DNA of 42,994 bases from Allorhizocola rhizosphaerae (GTDB lineage: Bacteria; Actinomycetota; Actinomycetes; Mycobacteriales; Micromonosporaceae). Each line of letters opens with the position of its first letter. The stretch's first letter is position 1. The position numbers and the translations under genes were made by a program. Below, piece after piece: positions 22,748-30,515 of this stretch. Under the pieces are notes generated by a model. It was given only the letters and a program-made list of their open reading frames with translations, was not told the origin of the DNA and did no database searches. Location of the stretch: assembly GCF_003426775.1 (NCBI RefSeq), contig NZ_QJUG01000051.1:1-42994 (forward strand), in the 5' to 3' direction.

Positions 22748-23721
22748 CCGCATACGACTGGCTGCTCGTGGGGCCCACCGGTCAGGTGGGCCGGTGCGTC
22801 CTGCGCCGGCTCGCGGGCACGGGGCGATTGGCGGTGCTCATGCGGCGCACGTCCACCGCGCAGGCCTCCGCGGAACTCCGGGCCATGCTGGGTGAGCGGC
22901 AGCCGCTGCCCGACATCGTGCTCGGCGACGTGCACACGGCCGACTTGCCGGTCTGCGACAGCATCATCCACGCCGGTGGGCACAGCCTGCTTGTCGGCTC
23001 GCACGAGGCGTACTTCACCGGAAATGTGCTGACCACCGTGCGTCTGGCCGAGCGGGCGCGGGAGACAGGCGCGCACCTGCATCTGCTGAGCAGCGTCATG
23101 GTGGCGATGACCAGTGATCGCCCGGTCCGCGAGACCGACCCGGCGCTGCCACATCCCGGCCAAACCCGCTATGCACTGTCCAAATGCCTCAGTGAGCTGG
23201 CCGCCGAGCGGATCGTCCCGCCGGACGCGCTGAGCATCTACCGCACGGCCGACACCGTTCCGGATCCGCGCTACCTGGCCGCCGACACCCGCGCGAACCA
23301 TTGGCTCACGCTGCTTCTGGGCGCGGGCGCGGCGGGCGAATGCCGATCGGGCCCGCAGCGGCGGATCTGGGCCGTGCCGGGTGACGAGTTGGGACAGGCG
23401 CTGCGCGGGCTCATCCGCTCCCGCAACCCCGGCCGCTTCCACCTGGTGGGCGCCTCGTATCCGATGCCGACAATCCGCGAGGCGGGCAATGGCGTGACCG
23501 GTGGCGGGCTCTCCCGCCTTGGGCGCAGGCTCGCCGCGCTCGCCGACGGTTTCCCGGTGCCGTGCCTCGACGACACCCACACCCGGCAGGTGCTTGCCTC
23601 GCTCGGGGTGACGTGGCGGACGCTGGATGACGATTATTGGCGTTGCTACGCCGAAGAAGCCGCACGCGCGGTGGCGGCCCGCCCCGCAGGCATTGGCGGC
23701 ACTATGTGGTGGGGCTCATGA
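22744..23721 (+). CDS. NAD(P)-dependent SDR / thioester-reductase-like epimerase
   Basis: The product is 325 residues from ATG 22744, overlapping the P450 stop by ATGA. It is an extended short-chain dehydrogenase with a nucleotide motif GPTGQVG (G10, G13, G16). An acidic turn (VLGDVHTADL) follows, then a catalytic serine in LLSSV (116-117) and YxxxK as YALSK (Y143, K147). The layout resembles NAD-epimerases and the reductase domains that release NRPS products as aldehydes. It could oxidise a beta-hydroxyl made by the P450 or reduce a carrier-bound thioester. A longer C-terminal helical part (ALADGFPVPCLDDTHTRQVL) probably covers the substrate site. Confidence 0.85.
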   Translation: MTAYDWLLVGPTGQVGRCVLRRLAGTGRLAVLMRRTSTAQASAELRAMLGERQPLPDIVLGDVHTADLPVCDSIIHAGGHSLLVGSHEAYFTGNVLTTVRLAERARETGAHLHLLSSVMVAMTSDRPVRETDPALPHPGQTRYALSKCLSELAAERIVPPDALSIYRTADTVPDPRYLAADTRANHWLTLLLGAGAAGECRSGPQRRIWAVPGDELGQALRGLIRSRNPGRFHLVGASYPMPTIREAGNGVTGGGLSRLGRRLAALADGFPVPCLDDTHTRQVLASLGVTWRTLDDDYWRCYAEEAARAVAARPAGIGGTMWWGS

Positions 23722-25247
23722 CAGGGGTACTCGGTTGGATGGACCGTGCCTCGCAGCAGCGGGGCATTCGGTTCGCCGCTCCCGACGGGCAGTGGCGATT
23801 CTGGTCCTATGCGCGGCTGGCGGAGGAGACCGCGCGGGTGGCCGGTGGGCTGTGCGCGGCGGGTGTCCAACCCGGACAGACGGTAAGCATCGTGCAGCGC
23901 TCCGGGCCCGGATTCGTGGTCAGTCTGTTCGGTGCGATGCTTGCCGGTGCCGTGCCATCGCCCGTCGCGCCGTCCGGCGGGATCGGCGGTGCCGCCGCAT
24001 TCAAGGAACACCTGTCCTGGGTGCTGAGCGTCGCCAAACCGGCTGCCGTGCTCGCCGATGAGGACTTTGCCGATTTGGTACCCGCTGCGGTGCACACCGT
24101 GGCGCAAATCCGCGCGAACCCCGTGGACGCCACGCCGACCGACACGGCCCTGCTGCAGTTCACCTCCGGATCCACCGGCCGGTGCCGCGGAGTGCGCATC
24201 TCACACCAAGCGTTAGCCGCCAACGTCGCCGCGATCCGCTCGTGGATAGGCCTTGACGGCAGCGGCACCACCGTTTCCTGGCTCCCGGTCCACCACGACA
24301 TGGGTTTGACCGGCTGCCTCATCACGCCCATGGTGGACGGCAGCGACATCTGGCTGCTCTCACCGGAGGAGTTCATCCGGCGCCCGCTGCGCTACCTGCG
24401 GTGTTTCGGTGAGGAGGGCGCGCAGTACTCGGCCATGCCCCGCTTCGCGCTCGAACACGTCGTGCGGCGCGTGCCTCCGCAATCGCTTGCGGGCATGGAC
24501 TTCTCCGCACTGCGAGCGCTCGTCGTCGGCGCGGAGCGGATCGACGCAAGCGTCCTGGAGCAGTTCACCGATCTGTTGTCCGGGCACGGGTTCACGGCCG
24601 GTGCGCTGCGACCCGCCTACGGCCTGGCCGAGGCCACCCTCGCGGTGACCGGGCTGCCGCGAGGCGAGACCTGGCGGGCCGTGGAGCGCGACGGCGTCCG
24701 GGTCGTGGGGTGTGGCCCGCCGCTGCCCGGTGTGAGTCTGTCCATTCAGGACGAGCAGGGTCGTCCGCTGCCCGACGGATGTGTCGGCGAGATCGTGGTG
24801 AGCGGTGCTTCGATCGCCGATGACTACACGGGCACGCTGCGCACGGGCGACGCAGGATGGCTTGAAGCGGGTGAGCTTTACGTGCTCGGACGGCTCGGTG
24901 ACGGCATCAAGGTGCGGGGCCGCCATGTGTTCGCCGAAGACCTGGAGGCCACGCTCGTCGGTCTCGGTGCGTCATCGCGGCACCTCGCGGTACTGCTCGG
25001 AAACCACGGCGGGCGCGACACCGCGGTGGCCGTGGTGGAGGAAAAAGGCGAGCCCGGCTGGCTGCACGACGCGGCCAAGGCGCTGCGTGTCCGCGTCGAC
25101 GGCGCGGCGGTGGTAGTGGTCGCGGCTCCCCCACGCACGATCCCACGCACGACAAGCGGCAAGCCCCGGCGCCGCGAGCTGTGGCAGCGATTCGCCGCGG
25201 GGCAGCTGCCGGGCCGGGTACTGGTCGAGGAGGAAGGTCGGTCATGA
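23718..25247 (+). CDS. fatty-acyl-AMP ligase-like protein (FAAL)
   Basis: The product is 509 residues from ATG 23718, overlapping the SDR stop (ATGA). Adenylating-enzyme motifs are FTSGSTGRCRGVRIS, SWLPVHHDMGLTG, LRPAYGLAEATLAV, LRTGDAGW, GRLGDGIKVRGRHVFAEDLE and the C-terminal lysine in TTSGKPRRREL. The combination LPxxHDMGL and PxYGLAEATL is that of FAAL/long-chain acyl-AMP ligases rather than amino-acid adenylation domains. It should activate a fatty acid as acyl-AMP and pass it to the ACP encoded immediately after, starting the lipid branch of the product. An upstream in-frame start at 23637 would overlap the SDR gene by 85 bases and is unlikely. Confidence 0.9.
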   Translation: MTGVLGWMDRASQQRGIRFAAPDGQWRFWSYARLAEETARVAGGLCAAGVQPGQTVSIVQRSGPGFVVSLFGAMLAGAVPSPVAPSGGIGGAAAFKEHLSWVLSVAKPAAVLADEDFADLVPAAVHTVAQIRANPVDATPTDTALLQFTSGSTGRCRGVRISHQALAANVAAIRSWIGLDGSGTTVSWLPVHHDMGLTGCLITPMVDGSDIWLLSPEEFIRRPLRYLRCFGEEGAQYSAMPRFALEHVVRRVPPQSLAGMDFSALRALVVGAERIDASVLEQFTDLLSGHGFTAGALRPAYGLAEATLAVTGLPRGETWRAVERDGVRVVGCGPPLPGVSLSIQDEQGRPLPDGCVGEIVVSGASIADDYTGTLRTGDAGWLEAGELYVLGRLGDGIKVRGRHVFAEDLEATLVGLGASSRHLAVLLGNHGGRDTAVAVVEEKGEPGWLHDAAKALRVRVDGAAVVVVAAPPRTIPRTTSGKPRRRELWQRFAAGQLPGRVLVEEEGRS

Positions 25248-25501
25248 CTATCGATACCGAAGTGGGCCAACGGGTGCGGCAGGTGGTCGAGGCGCTTGCA
25301 CCGATGCAGGACCAGTCGGCCGACGACTCGGCCCGGCTTGTCGAGGATCTCGGCTACCACTCACTGCTCCTGCTTGAGCTGGCGTTCACCGTGGAGGAGG
25401 AGTTCGGGCTCGAACCACTGGACGAGTCGCGCGCCGGTTCCATCGTCGTGGTCGGCGATCTCGTCGCCTACGTCGAGGCCGCCGTCCGGGAGCGACAGTG
25501 A
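25244..25501 (+). CDS. acyl carrier protein
   Basis: The product is 85 residues from ATG 25244, overlapping the FAAL stop (ATGA). It is acidic, with the attachment serine in EDLGYHSLLLLEL in place of the more usual GxDSL. The tyrosine-histidine before the serine is unusual but leaves the attachment residue intact. It is expected to receive the acyl group from the FAAL. The next gene, a di-iron oxygenase, starts inside its stop codon, which suggests that the acyl-ACP is the oxygenase substrate. Confidence 0.88.
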   Translation: MTIDTEVGQRVRQVVEALAPMQDQSADDSARLVEDLGYHSLLLLELAFTVEEEFGLEPLDESRAGSIVVVGDLVAYVEAAVRERQ

Positions 25502-26451
25502 CCGCGTGGCGGCTGCCCGTCCAGCTGGAGACCGTGCTCACGTGGGACTATGCGCCCAGCGCACCACGCCTGCGGGATCTGTACGAGCGGGCCAAGCAGG
25601 CTCAGTGGAACGCCAGCACGGACATCACGTGGTCGCTGCCGGTGCCGTTCGGTTCGCCCCTGCCCGATGACTCGTCGTTCGCCATGGCGTCGTTCGCGGT
25701 GTCGCCGTTGGCACGTCGCGGGCGGAGCGAGTGGGACCGGTTTCGCTGGGAGCTGCAGGCCTGGATGGTCAGCCAGGTGCTGCATGGCGAGCAGGGTGGT
25801 CTGGTGGTCGCCGCACGATTGGTCGAGGCCGTGCCGGACTTGGACAGCAAGTACTACGCCGCGAGCCAGACCGCTGACGAGGCCAGGCACGTCGAGGTGT
25901 TCCAGCGTTACCTGAACGAGCACGTTGCGGACCCCTACCCGGTCAACGAGTCGCTGCGGGCGCTGATCGGCGACGTCATCACCGAGTCTCGCTGGGACAT
26001 GGCCGCGCTCGGCATGCAAATCATGGTGGAGGCGTTGGCGATGGCCGTCTTCCGGCTCGCTCAGCAGACTTTCCACGACGACCTCATCAAAGAAATCACC
26101 CGGTTGGTCGCCCGAGACGAAGCGCGCCATGTGACGTTCGGGGTGCTCTCCTTGAGTGGGGTGTACCCGCAGCTGACCGCCGGGGAGCTGGCCGAGCGCG
26201 AGGAGCTGGTGCTGGAGGCGGCCGCGCTGATGCGTCGCCGGTTCCTGCTGGAGGACGTGTGGGAGCGCCTCGACGTGCCGCGCGCCGAGGGCGTCGACTA
26301 CGCGGCACACGACGCGCTGATGGTCAAGTATCGGCAGGCCATCTTCGCCAAGGTGATCGCGGCGCTGCGCCAGATCGGACTGCTCACTCCGCGAGTGCGG
26401 GACGGGTTGGCGGCGCTCGACCTGCTCGATTTCGGTCCGGGGCGCCTGTAG
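25498..26451 (+). CDS. ferritin-like di-iron oxygenase/desaturase
   Basis: The product is 317 residues from GTG 25498. Two EXXH pairs of a ferritin-like four-helix bundle are visible: E98 (HGEQG) with E128-x-x-H131 (DEARHVEV), and E178 with E208-x-x-H211 (DEARHVTF). The internal symmetry and all six metal ligands are intact. This group includes AurF-like N-oxygenases and acyl-ACP desaturase-like enzymes. The position directly after an ACP suggests that it desaturates or oxygenates the carrier-bound fatty acid. Action on the carrier-bound amino acid is the alternative. No ferredoxin or reductase is encoded nearby. Confidence 0.85.
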   Translation: MTAWRLPVQLETVLTWDYAPSAPRLRDLYERAKQAQWNASTDITWSLPVPFGSPLPDDSSFAMASFAVSPLARRGRSEWDRFRWELQAWMVSQVLHGEQGGLVVAARLVEAVPDLDSKYYAASQTADEARHVEVFQRYLNEHVADPYPVNESLRALIGDVITESRWDMAALGMQIMVEALAMAVFRLAQQTFHDDLIKEITRLVARDEARHVTFGVLSLSGVYPQLTAGELAEREELVLEAAALMRRRFLLEDVWERLDVPRAEGVDYAAHDALMVKYRQAIFAKVIAALRQIGLLTPRVRDGLAALDLLDFGPGRL

Positions 26452-27701
26452 TGCGAGCCGTTCTGTCGTATGGCATGCGGCTGCTGCAAGTGATGGACGC
26501 GTTGGAGCCGGGCAGTGTGCTCGGACCGGCGTTCACCGCCGCGGCCGCATACCGGCTAGCTGGACCGATCTCACCGCCCATCCTGCAAGCGGCGCTCGAT
26601 GATCTCGTGTGCCGGCACGCGGCCCTGCGCACCGAAATCGTCGCACGGCCGCCGCACCAACGGATCGCGCCCGTGCGTCCGGCCATGCTCACGGTCACGG
26701 AACTGGGCTCCGCTTCGGTCGCCGCGTTCGTCGCCGATCGGCCCGCGGGTGGGCCGCCGGAGCCACCGCTGCCTCCACTTTGGGCACACCTCGGGATCAT
26801 CGACGCGCAGGACGCGATTCTGTTGTTGGGCGCGCATCACGCCACGGCCGACGCGTGGTCGCTTGAGTTGCTGATGCGGGACCTGCATGCGGCGTATCGG
26901 GCGCGCACCGGCGACGCGGTGTGGCCGGAGTCCGACGCGCCGACCTACGCCGAGCTCGCGGCGCAGGCACGGTCACCGCGGGCCGAGGCGCGCATCCGCG
27001 ACGCGCTCGGCTATTGGCGGGAACGGCTTTCCGGGCTGCCGCCGGTCGTGAACGGTCAGTGGAGCGCGGCGCGCAGCGCAACGCGTGGGCGGTACAGCTG
27101 GATCACGGACATCGACGCGTTGACGACCGCCAGCCGCTCCGCGCGCACCACGCCGTTCGTCGTCCTGATGGCGGCGCTCGCGGTGGCGCTGCATCGCCGT
27201 TACGGCGTCGACGACCTGGTGATCCCGGTGCTGACCGCAGGCCGGGGGCCGCGCGAGTGGTCGACCGTCGGCTGGTTTTTGAACCTCGTCCCCATCCGGA
27301 TCCACCCGCAACGGGGGTGCTCCGTCGGTGAGATCGTCGGTCAGGTGCACCGCGACTTCGCCGCCGCGTGCCGGCACGAGGTGCCGGCCACTCGCGTGAT
27401 CGAGGCGGTGCCGGCGCTCGGCCGGCTGCTCACCGCCGCGTCGCCGACCACTCCGGTGTTCCAGGCGATCCAGCTGCCGCCCGTCGTGGCACCGGCTGCG
27501 GGCATGGGGTTCACCTATCGTCGCGTCGAAACCCCGCCGGAGGTACCGACGTCCGGCCCCGGCCCGTGGGATCAGGTCTGGACGATCCGGGTGGCGGACC
27601 GGGCGCGCGGATGGGTCACCCACGACACCGGCCTGCTCCCGGTGGACACGGTAGAAGCCTTGGTCACGACGGTGGGCGGGATGATCCAGCGCGAGCTGTG
27701 A
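26451..27701 (+). CDS. free-standing NRPS condensation-domain protein 2
   Basis: The product is 416 residues from GTG 26451, which shares a base with the oxygenase stop TAG. The condensation active site is intact: HHATADAWS (H129, H130, D134, S137). Other family landmarks are VLTAGRGPREWSTVGWFLNLVPIRI, matching TSGRSRADWATVGFFMNAVVIR of condensation protein 1, and WDQVWTIRVADRA. It may be the starter condensation enzyme that N-acylates the aminoacyl carrier with the acyl-ACP made by the FAAL; the other may handle a second amine or release. The two proteins look like distant paralogues rather than a recent duplication. Confidence 0.85.
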   Translation: MRAVLSYGMRLLQVMDALEPGSVLGPAFTAAAAYRLAGPISPPILQAALDDLVCRHAALRTEIVARPPHQRIAPVRPAMLTVTELGSASVAAFVADRPAGGPPEPPLPPLWAHLGIIDAQDAILLLGAHHATADAWSLELLMRDLHAAYRARTGDAVWPESDAPTYAELAAQARSPRAEARIRDALGYWRERLSGLPPVVNGQWSAARSATRGRYSWITDIDALTTASRSARTTPFVVLMAALAVALHRRYGVDDLVIPVLTAGRGPREWSTVGWFLNLVPIRIHPQRGCSVGEIVGQVHRDFAAACRHEVPATRVIEAVPALGRLLTAASPTTPVFQAIQLPPVVAPAAGMGFTYRRVETPPEVPTSGPGPWDQVWTIRVADRARGWVTHDTGLLPVDTVEALVTTVGGMIQREL

Positions 27702-27730
27702 CTGTTCGAGATCGTCCGGAATCGTCCGGC
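27702..27730 (+). promoter_or_regulatory. tandem 10-bp repeat upstream of the HTH-membrane gene
   Basis: ATCGTCCGGA (27711-27720) and ATCGTCCGGC (27721-27730) are adjacent copies with a 10-base period, preceded by CTGTTCGAG. They lie about 80 bases before the start of the membrane HTH gene. The spacing matches the TCGNACAGG repeats elsewhere in the cluster, but the sequence is only loosely related. Confidence 0.35.
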
Positions 27731-27807
27731 GGCGTTGCCGAGCGCGGATCACGTGGGCAAGCATCGTACCGACAGGGCATCTTCCGAAACTGTTGGGGCG
27801 GAACAGG

Positions 27808-28830
27808 ATGAACCAGTCGGTCGACCCATGCCAAGCGCAGAACGCCATCGAATACGTCGCGGCGTTGCGGGAAGTCAAGGACAGCTCCGGGTTGACCTAT
27901 CGCCGCATTCAACGGCGTGCTGCGGCGGCCGGTGCCTGGCTGCCCGCCAGCACGCTGGGCACCGCACTCAACCGGGAGACGCTGCCACGCCCGGAGCTGG
28001 TCGACGCCTTCCTCACCGCCTGCGATCTGGATCGCGAGCAGATCAAGCATTGGCTGGACGCGCGCTCGCGGCTGGAATCACGGGCACGCCGACCGGAACC
28101 GGCAGTCGGCCCGCAATCGCCCGCCGCGCCGGACGAGTGGCACCGCCGACCGGAACCGGCAGTCGTCACGCCATCGTCGGCGCCTGTCCGCCTCGCACCG
28201 AACAACCGGCGCCGCCGGCTGCTCGCAGCGGTCCTCGGCGTGGTCACGTCGTTGTGCCTCGCCGCCGCGCAACCGCACGGGTCAAGCGCCGCACCCGTGC
28301 CGGGCGGCGCTGTGCCTCCGCCCGGTCCGTATCACATTCGGGTCGCCCTCTCCGGTATGTGCCTGTCCGCACTGCCGGGCGACGACAGCGGGTTCATCTT
28401 CCAGGCCGACTGTGGCCGGGCGTCTGCTCCCATGGCTCTGCTGGCGGGAGACCAAAGCGCGTATCGGATCCGTACGGAACGCGGATGCCTGGGCGTCGTC
28501 GCGTCCGGCAGCAGGGCGGGCGGGATACTGGCGGAAGGCCCGACGGCCTGGCGGACGCAAGTGCAACAGGAGGCCCCGCGGCCTGGCAGCCAGCCGCGGT
28601 GGGCGGAAGGCGCAGGCGAGACGTCCGCGGCCTTGTGGCACTGCGCGGAATTCCAGCTTGAGCCGGTAACCTCACCACTGCGCGGATATCGCATCCGCGT
28701 GCTACCTGACGATCTGTGCCTGGGAGTCCCGGCCGACGCGGCGGGCGACTGGCTCCCGGTGCTACGAAACCATTGCGACACAACATCCCTCGGCCAAATC
28801 TTCCGCTTCTCGCACTTCTCCCGGCACTAA
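27808..28830 (+). CDS. membrane-anchored XRE-like HTH protein with extracytoplasmic domain
   Basis: The product is 340 residues from ATG 27808. Residues ~10-90 resemble the actinobacterial XRE-type N-terminal module (EYVAALREVKDSSGLTYRRI, ALNRETLPRPELVDAFLTACDLD). A Pro-rich linker follows, with the heptapeptide RRPEPAV twice (residues 94-100 and 113-119), encoded by a 22-bp perfect direct DNA repeat. A basic stretch and one transmembrane segment (about 138-154) lead to an external domain of ~180 residues with about eight cysteines in a beta-trefoil-like pattern (CLGVVASGS..., CLGVPADAAGDWLPVLRNHC). It could sense an outside ligand and act on DNA inside. It closes the forward cluster and may regulate it or give self-resistance. 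Confidence 0.7.
   Translation: MNQSVDPCQAQNAIEYVAALREVKDSSGLTYRRIQRRAAAAGAWLPASTLGTALNRETLPRPELVDAFLTACDLDREQIKHWLDARSRLESRARRPEPAVGPQSPAAPDEWHRRPEPAVVTPSSAPVRLAPNNRRRRLLAAVLGVVTSLCLAAAQPHGSSAAPVPGGAVPPPGPYHIRVALSGMCLSALPGDDSGFIFQADCGRASAPMALLAGDQSAYRIRTERGCLGVVASGSRAGGILAEGPTAWRTQVQQEAPRPGSQPRWAEGAGETSAALWHCAEFQLEPVTSPLRGYRIRVLPDDLCLGVPADAAGDWLPVLRNHCDTTSLGQIFRFSHFSRH
28087..28165 (+). repeat. 22-bp perfect direct repeat inside the HTH-membrane gene
   Basis: The same 22 bases begin at 28087 and at 28144, 57 bases apart (19 codons). They encode the repeated RRPEPAV linker. The repeat keeps the reading frame, so gain or loss of a unit would only change linker length. Confidence 0.85.
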
Positions 28831-28840
28831 CTTCATGATC
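28827..28840. repeat. right-hand copy of the GATC(A/G)TGAAGTTAG element
   Basis: CTAACTTCATGATC overlaps the stop of the HTH-membrane gene (TAA 28828-28830) and reaches the stop of the convergent radical SAM gene at 28839. Reverse-complemented it reads GATCATGAAGTTAG, differing by one base from the element at 18387-18400. The two face each other in inverse orientation about 10.4 kb apart. Confidence 0.6.
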
Positions 28841-30473
28841 AACTCGCGAGGGAAATCGGTGCCTCGTCGAATTGGCAGCTGCTGATCAGGCGGTCGAGGA
28901 GCGCCGGATGGATCTCGGCGCGGTCGGGGTGGCGGATCTGCTCACGCACGACCGCGTTGAACGCGCGCAGGAAGTCCTTGATCCCCTCCATCGACATCCC
29001 GCGCCGCAGCAGGTAGAAGACGCTCCACTGCTCGAATCCGTACTGTGGCATCCAAATTGGACTGTCGATGGATCCGAAGATGCGCTCGATGTGCGCGCAC
29101 GCCTCGGCGGCGTCCATGGTGTCGTGCCGCCAGGTGAAGCCGCGCCCGGCGATGCCGAACTCCTTGCGGCGCTGCCAGATCGGGGTCACCGGATCGCAGT
29201 ACCACAGCTGGGCCCGGAAGAAGTCGGGCTGGCCCTGCACCAAGAGACTTTCCGTCTCGGCAACGGTCTCAGCCGTTTCGCCGGGAAACCCGACGATCAG
29301 CGAGGCGTAGGTGGAGATGCCGGCGCGGCGAAACTCGCGCAGGGCGGACAGGTAGTCGGCGCGGCGAGCCGTCTTGTTCATCCGGGACAGCTGCTCGTCG
29401 CTGCCCGACTCGATGCCGAGGAACACGCCTTCGCAGCCGGCCTGGCGCATCATGTCGATGGTGCGGGCGTCACCGTGGTCGCTGCGATAGTAGGAATTCC
29501 ACCGGAAACGGTACCGCTTGTCGATCATCAACTGAAGGATCTCCCGGAAACGCACCTTGGGCACGTTGAACGTGTCGTCGATGAACGTGACCGCGCTGAT
29601 GCCCGGCAGCGCCGCGATGTTGTCGAGCTCCCGTTCCACATCGGCGAGCTCCAGATAGGTGTACTTTCCGGCGCGTTGCGGGAAGCCGCAGAAGGAGCAG
29701 GAGAACGGGCACGACTTCGCGGTCCGGGTGGTGACGAACTCGGTGAAGGCGGAGGGTGGGAAAAGCTTGTAGTCCACCATGTTCTCCGACAGCGAGTTGG
29801 ACTCGGGAGCCTGCCTGGTGTAGACCCAGCCGGATCCTTGCCGGAAGACCAGATTGTCCACGGCATGAAGTTCGCGCCCGTCGCGCAGCGCGGCCAGGGT
29901 CCGGCTCAGCGCGAGCTCGCCCTCCCTGCCCACCACATAGATGTCGGCACCGAGGTTGGACAGGGCCGCCTCAAGCCCCGGCCCGTGCGCGGCGGCCATG
30001 AGGTTGGCGATATAGGGCCCGCCCACGATGATCGTGACGTCGGGCGCACGGTCGCGGACGAAGCCGACGATTTCCTGGATCGGGTGCGGCGAGACATAAA
30101 GCGTCGTGGTGATGGCCACGGTCCGCACCCGGCCCGAGCGCAGCACATCGGCCAGGCGCTCCTTCTCCTCCTGGAAGAGGTTGACGTAGTCAAAGGTGAA
30201 GCCGTGGCGCGCGAGGAACGTCCCCAGGTAGGTGATGACCGGCCAGAGGAAGTCGGCATTGTGGAAGCGGCGGGTGGCAACGGGTTGGTGGTACCTGCTG
30301 AGCACATCGAGCGCCCGCAGCGGTTGACCGTCGATGTCGACATAGGACAGTCGGACGTCCTGGAACGCGCCCGCGTGACGGCCCGTGGCCGCCACGGATT
30401 GCACATACTCGGGGAAGTCGAAGTCGTTGAACCCGATGAGCACGCAGTCGACGGCACCCGCTCCCGCTCGCAT
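28839..30473 (-). CDS. cobalamin-dependent radical SAM protein, PhpK-like (P-methyltransferase family)
   Basis: The product is 544 residues from ATG 30473; AGGA lies 10 bases upstream, and ATG 30491 is a longer alternative. Residues ~7-190 form the N-terminal B12-binding-type region (DCVLIGFNDFDF, TVAITTTLYVSPHPIQEIVGF, IIVGGPYI, ADIYVVGREGE). The radical SAM cluster motif C255-x3-C259-x2-C262 lies in RTAKSCPFSCSFCGFPQRAGKY. Further landmarks are FIDDTFNVPKVRF, GCEGVFLGIESGSD and LIVGFPGETAETV. The overall pattern fits the PhpK family, known for the P-methyl transfer of phosphinothricin biosynthesis. No PEP mutase or other phosphonate gene is visible in the window, so C-methylation of the NRPS product is an equally good guess. 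It converges on the forward cluster. Confidence 0.88.
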   Translation of the reverse strand: MRAGAGAVDCVLIGFNDFDFPEYVQSVAATGRHAGAFQDVRLSYVDIDGQPLRALDVLSRYHQPVATRRFHNADFLWPVITYLGTFLARHGFTFDYVNLFQEEKERLADVLRSGRVRTVAITTTLYVSPHPIQEIVGFVRDRAPDVTIIVGGPYIANLMAAAHGPGLEAALSNLGADIYVVGREGELALSRTLAALRDGRELHAVDNLVFRQGSGWVYTRQAPESNSLSENMVDYKLFPPSAFTEFVTTRTAKSCPFSCSFCGFPQRAGKYTYLELADVERELDNIAALPGISAVTFIDDTFNVPKVRFREILQLMIDKRYRFRWNSYYRSDHGDARTIDMMRQAGCEGVFLGIESGSDEQLSRMNKTARRADYLSALREFRRAGISTYASLIVGFPGETAETVAETESLLVQGQPDFFRAQLWYCDPVTPIWQRRKEFGIAGRGFTWRHDTMDAAEACAHIERIFGSIDSPIWMPQYGFEQWSVFYLLRRGMSMEGIKDFLRAFNAVVREQIRHPDRAEIHPALLDRLISSCQFDEAPISLAS

Positions 30474-30515
30474 GACTTCGATCCTGCACATCGATTGTCA
30501 TGTACGGGAAGCGGA

